Origin: Pyrrhosoma nymphula
Taxonomy: Eukaryota; Arthropoda; Insecta; Odonata; Coenagrionidae
Reading direction: 5' to 3'
Length of the DNA: 64,000 bases
Assembly (NCBI GenBank): GCA_963573305.1
Contig: OY754337.1
Location: 80,985,094 to 81,049,093 of the forward strand
Shown: in pieces, positions 62,569-64,000 of the stretch
Layout: each line of letters starts with the position of its first letter
Numbering within the stretch: the stretch's first letter is position 1
Translations under genes and position numbers: made by a program
The notes under the pieces: model-generated
What the model was told of the DNA's origin: nothing
Database searches by the model: none
What the model saw: the letters and a program-made list of their open reading frames with translations, nothing else

Positions 62569-62684
62569 TCCAGCTGGGTGATGGTGCTGAATAGCACCGA
62601 CATCTTAATGATGTAGTCTACCATTGTCTTCAGGGTGAATTCATCACAGTTCAACACCATCACCCGGCTGTATACCCGAGAACT
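62569..62684. repeat. Hairpin with GTTCTCGGGTTT ends
   Basis: The left arm GTTCTCGGGTTTCCAGCTGG, GTGATGGTG pairs with CACCATCACCCGGCTGTATA, CCCGAGAAC at the right. Between them lie GCTATTCAG/CCTGAAG-type words on the minus strand. The CTCGGGTTT end resembles the hairpin at 32348. Likely another terminal repeat of a Penelope-like family. Confidence 0.7.
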
Positions 62685-63044
62685 TTTAAAAAATTAGTCA
62701 GCTGCATGAAACCATTACTTCATCATAGAAAATATTCAGCTAGCTGGTATGCATTGGCCTTCCAAGTAGTACAGGTTTCCTATATCAACCACGGTTTTGT
62801 CTAAAGCAGTCCTTGATTATCCATGGTCTATGTTTTGCATACTAGATATCTCAACCTTGGGAATTATCCACTGTGTATGATTTGAGTATGTACAGTTAAA
62901 CTTTGCTGAGCACAGCTTTCCTCTACACTTATTCAAATGTACGTGGTACCAAAATCTGTACCAAGCTTGGCTTCATGGAATGTGTGTCTCTTTTATTTGG
63001 GGTCTGTTTCCACCCATGTTCGTTTGCAGGTTTTCACAACGTTG

Positions 63045-63210
63045 ATCAGATGATAACAACATTTTTCAGGTTGTGTCCACGTATGTTTTTTGGAATCACA
63101 ACAGTTTCACCAGCTATCCTGCTGGCGTCCTCAGATGATTTTTTCATTCAATTCTTCTGGCTCCTTTCTTCCTATGCTATCCTTCACCTAAAATGTTGTT
63201 ATCATCTGAT
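63045..63210. repeat. Inverted repeat with a well-formed CTGAGGA-stem-GAAAC motif
   Basis: ATCAGATGATAACAACATTT at 63045 and AAATGTTGTTATCATCTGAT ending at 63210 are inverted. On the minus strand 63104-63134 gives CTGAGGA, C, GCCAGC, a 6-base loop, GCTGGT, GAAAC. This is one of the best-formed members of the motif group in the window. Probably a terminal repeat of a Penelope-like element. Confidence 0.7.
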
Positions 63211-63570
63211 TTAAACGTATGTCTATTCTTAAGTTCCGTTCTACATGAAGGAGGAAAATGGCAAATGTCATATCTTGCATTTTTTATGTCATGTAGCATA
63301 AGAAAAAGTCAGCTTGATGTCATAGAATTACATGATGCTAATTCACATAAAAAGTTGAAGTATTCACCGAAGGCAACTGTGGAAAATTTAATTGTATTCC
63401 GCAGTCAGTGAAGCTTGGTACAGATTTGAGTACCACGTAAATTTGAAGTGGAGTGGTGAGAAAATGAATTCGGTAAAGTTTCACTGCACTTGAATAATAG
63501 ATGCGGATAACCAAGAGAAACCCCTGTAGTTGAGGTATCTAGTATTTAAAACATGCACCTTACTTAAGTT

Positions 63571-64000
63571 GACACCATTGTCTCTATTTATGTTATTTTG
63601 TTCTACCTGTATCAATATGGCTTCTTTCGTTATTCTTTCCCAATATTTGATGCCCGGGAAAGTATTGTGGAATTTGGGAAATCGACACGATGACCATGGA
63701 CAAGGCTATGCTCTGCTAATGCAGACTTTTCCGGTTGGAAAAGCCTAATACAGTATTGTATAGTATATTGGCGAGACAGGAAGGACCATCAAGAAAAGAA
63801 TAAAAGAGCATGAAAGAAGTGTTAGGCTTTTCCAACTGGAAAAGTCTGCATTAGCCGAGCATAGCCTTGACCATGGTCATCGTGTCGATTTCCCTAATTC
63901 CACGCTACTCTCCCGGACGTCCAAATATTGGGAAAGAATTACGAAAGAAGCCATATTGATACAGGTAGAACAAAATAGTATAAATAGAGATGATGGTGTC
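63571..64000. mobile_element. Penelope-like element ends arranged head to head (palindrome)
   Basis: 63571-63746 is an inverted copy of 63824-64000, with a 77-base spacer, and the window cuts off at the outer edge. Both arms encode the same GIY-YIG C-terminal text in opposite directions. The arms differ at scattered positions, so the duplication is not brand new. Confidence 0.85.
63764..64000 (+). pseudogene. Penelope-like GIY-YIG endonuclease C-terminal frame, partial
   Basis: 79 open codons: [82 protein letters not shown], the catalytic-type Arg in ETGRT-x-x-x-R-x-x-EH, and KE-A-I-x-I-x (Glu) near the end match the GIY-YIG domain of Penelope-like proteins. A TAG lies directly upstream in frame (63761-63763), so the copy is truncated. 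It continues past the window. Confidence 0.75.

Overview
The window is nuclear DNA of an insect. It is AT-rich, split by long introns and full of transposon debris. It holds the 3' two-thirds of one gene on the + strand: unc-13 (Munc13 family), the presynaptic factor that primes synaptic vesicles. Twenty-one canonical exons or alternatives plus one probable cassette exon can be read between 54 and 62512. They join with consistent GT-AG splice sites and phases into one open frame of 1017 complete codons, or 1058 with the cassette. Residue numbers below count from the first codon in the window (nt 54 = residue 1), on the frame without the cassette. The N-terminal part of the gene lies before base 1, and most of the last C2 domain lies after base 64000. 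Protein similarity is higher to fly Unc-13 than to mammalian Munc13-1 in most exons, judged from memory of those proteins. I cannot name the species. Introns are too large and repeat-rich for a small dipteran genome.

Layout: C1 domain (exon at 54-273), C1-C2B linker (1544-1664 and two alternative 107-base exons at 2924-3030 and 3684-3790), calcium-binding C2B domain (6219-11893), MUN domain (17294-53605), a probable 41-codon cassette (55990-56112), and the first strand of C2C (62414-62512). The two 107-base exons share phase, length and half of their residues. One resembles the vertebrate Munc13-1 linker, the other the fly linker. They look mutually exclusive and are the most interesting biological feature of the window.

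The introns hold many nested repeats. These are fragments of Penelope-like retroelements with GIY-YIG endonuclease ends (5' end, 22.5 kb, 3' end), and hairpin-forming pieces that look like their terminal repeats. There are also LINE 3' ends, tRNA-derived SINEs, a TA-flanked 300-base MITE, a hAT-like element with ATCAG flanks, a TTAA-flanked piggyBac-like element, a mariner-like foldback and an element filled with TTTCCTATAGGAAA units. A short motif, CTGANGA-N-stem-loop-stem-GAAAC, recurs at many of the retroelement-like pieces and recalls a hammerhead ribozyme core with one extra base. Nothing else in the window looks like an independent protein-coding gene.
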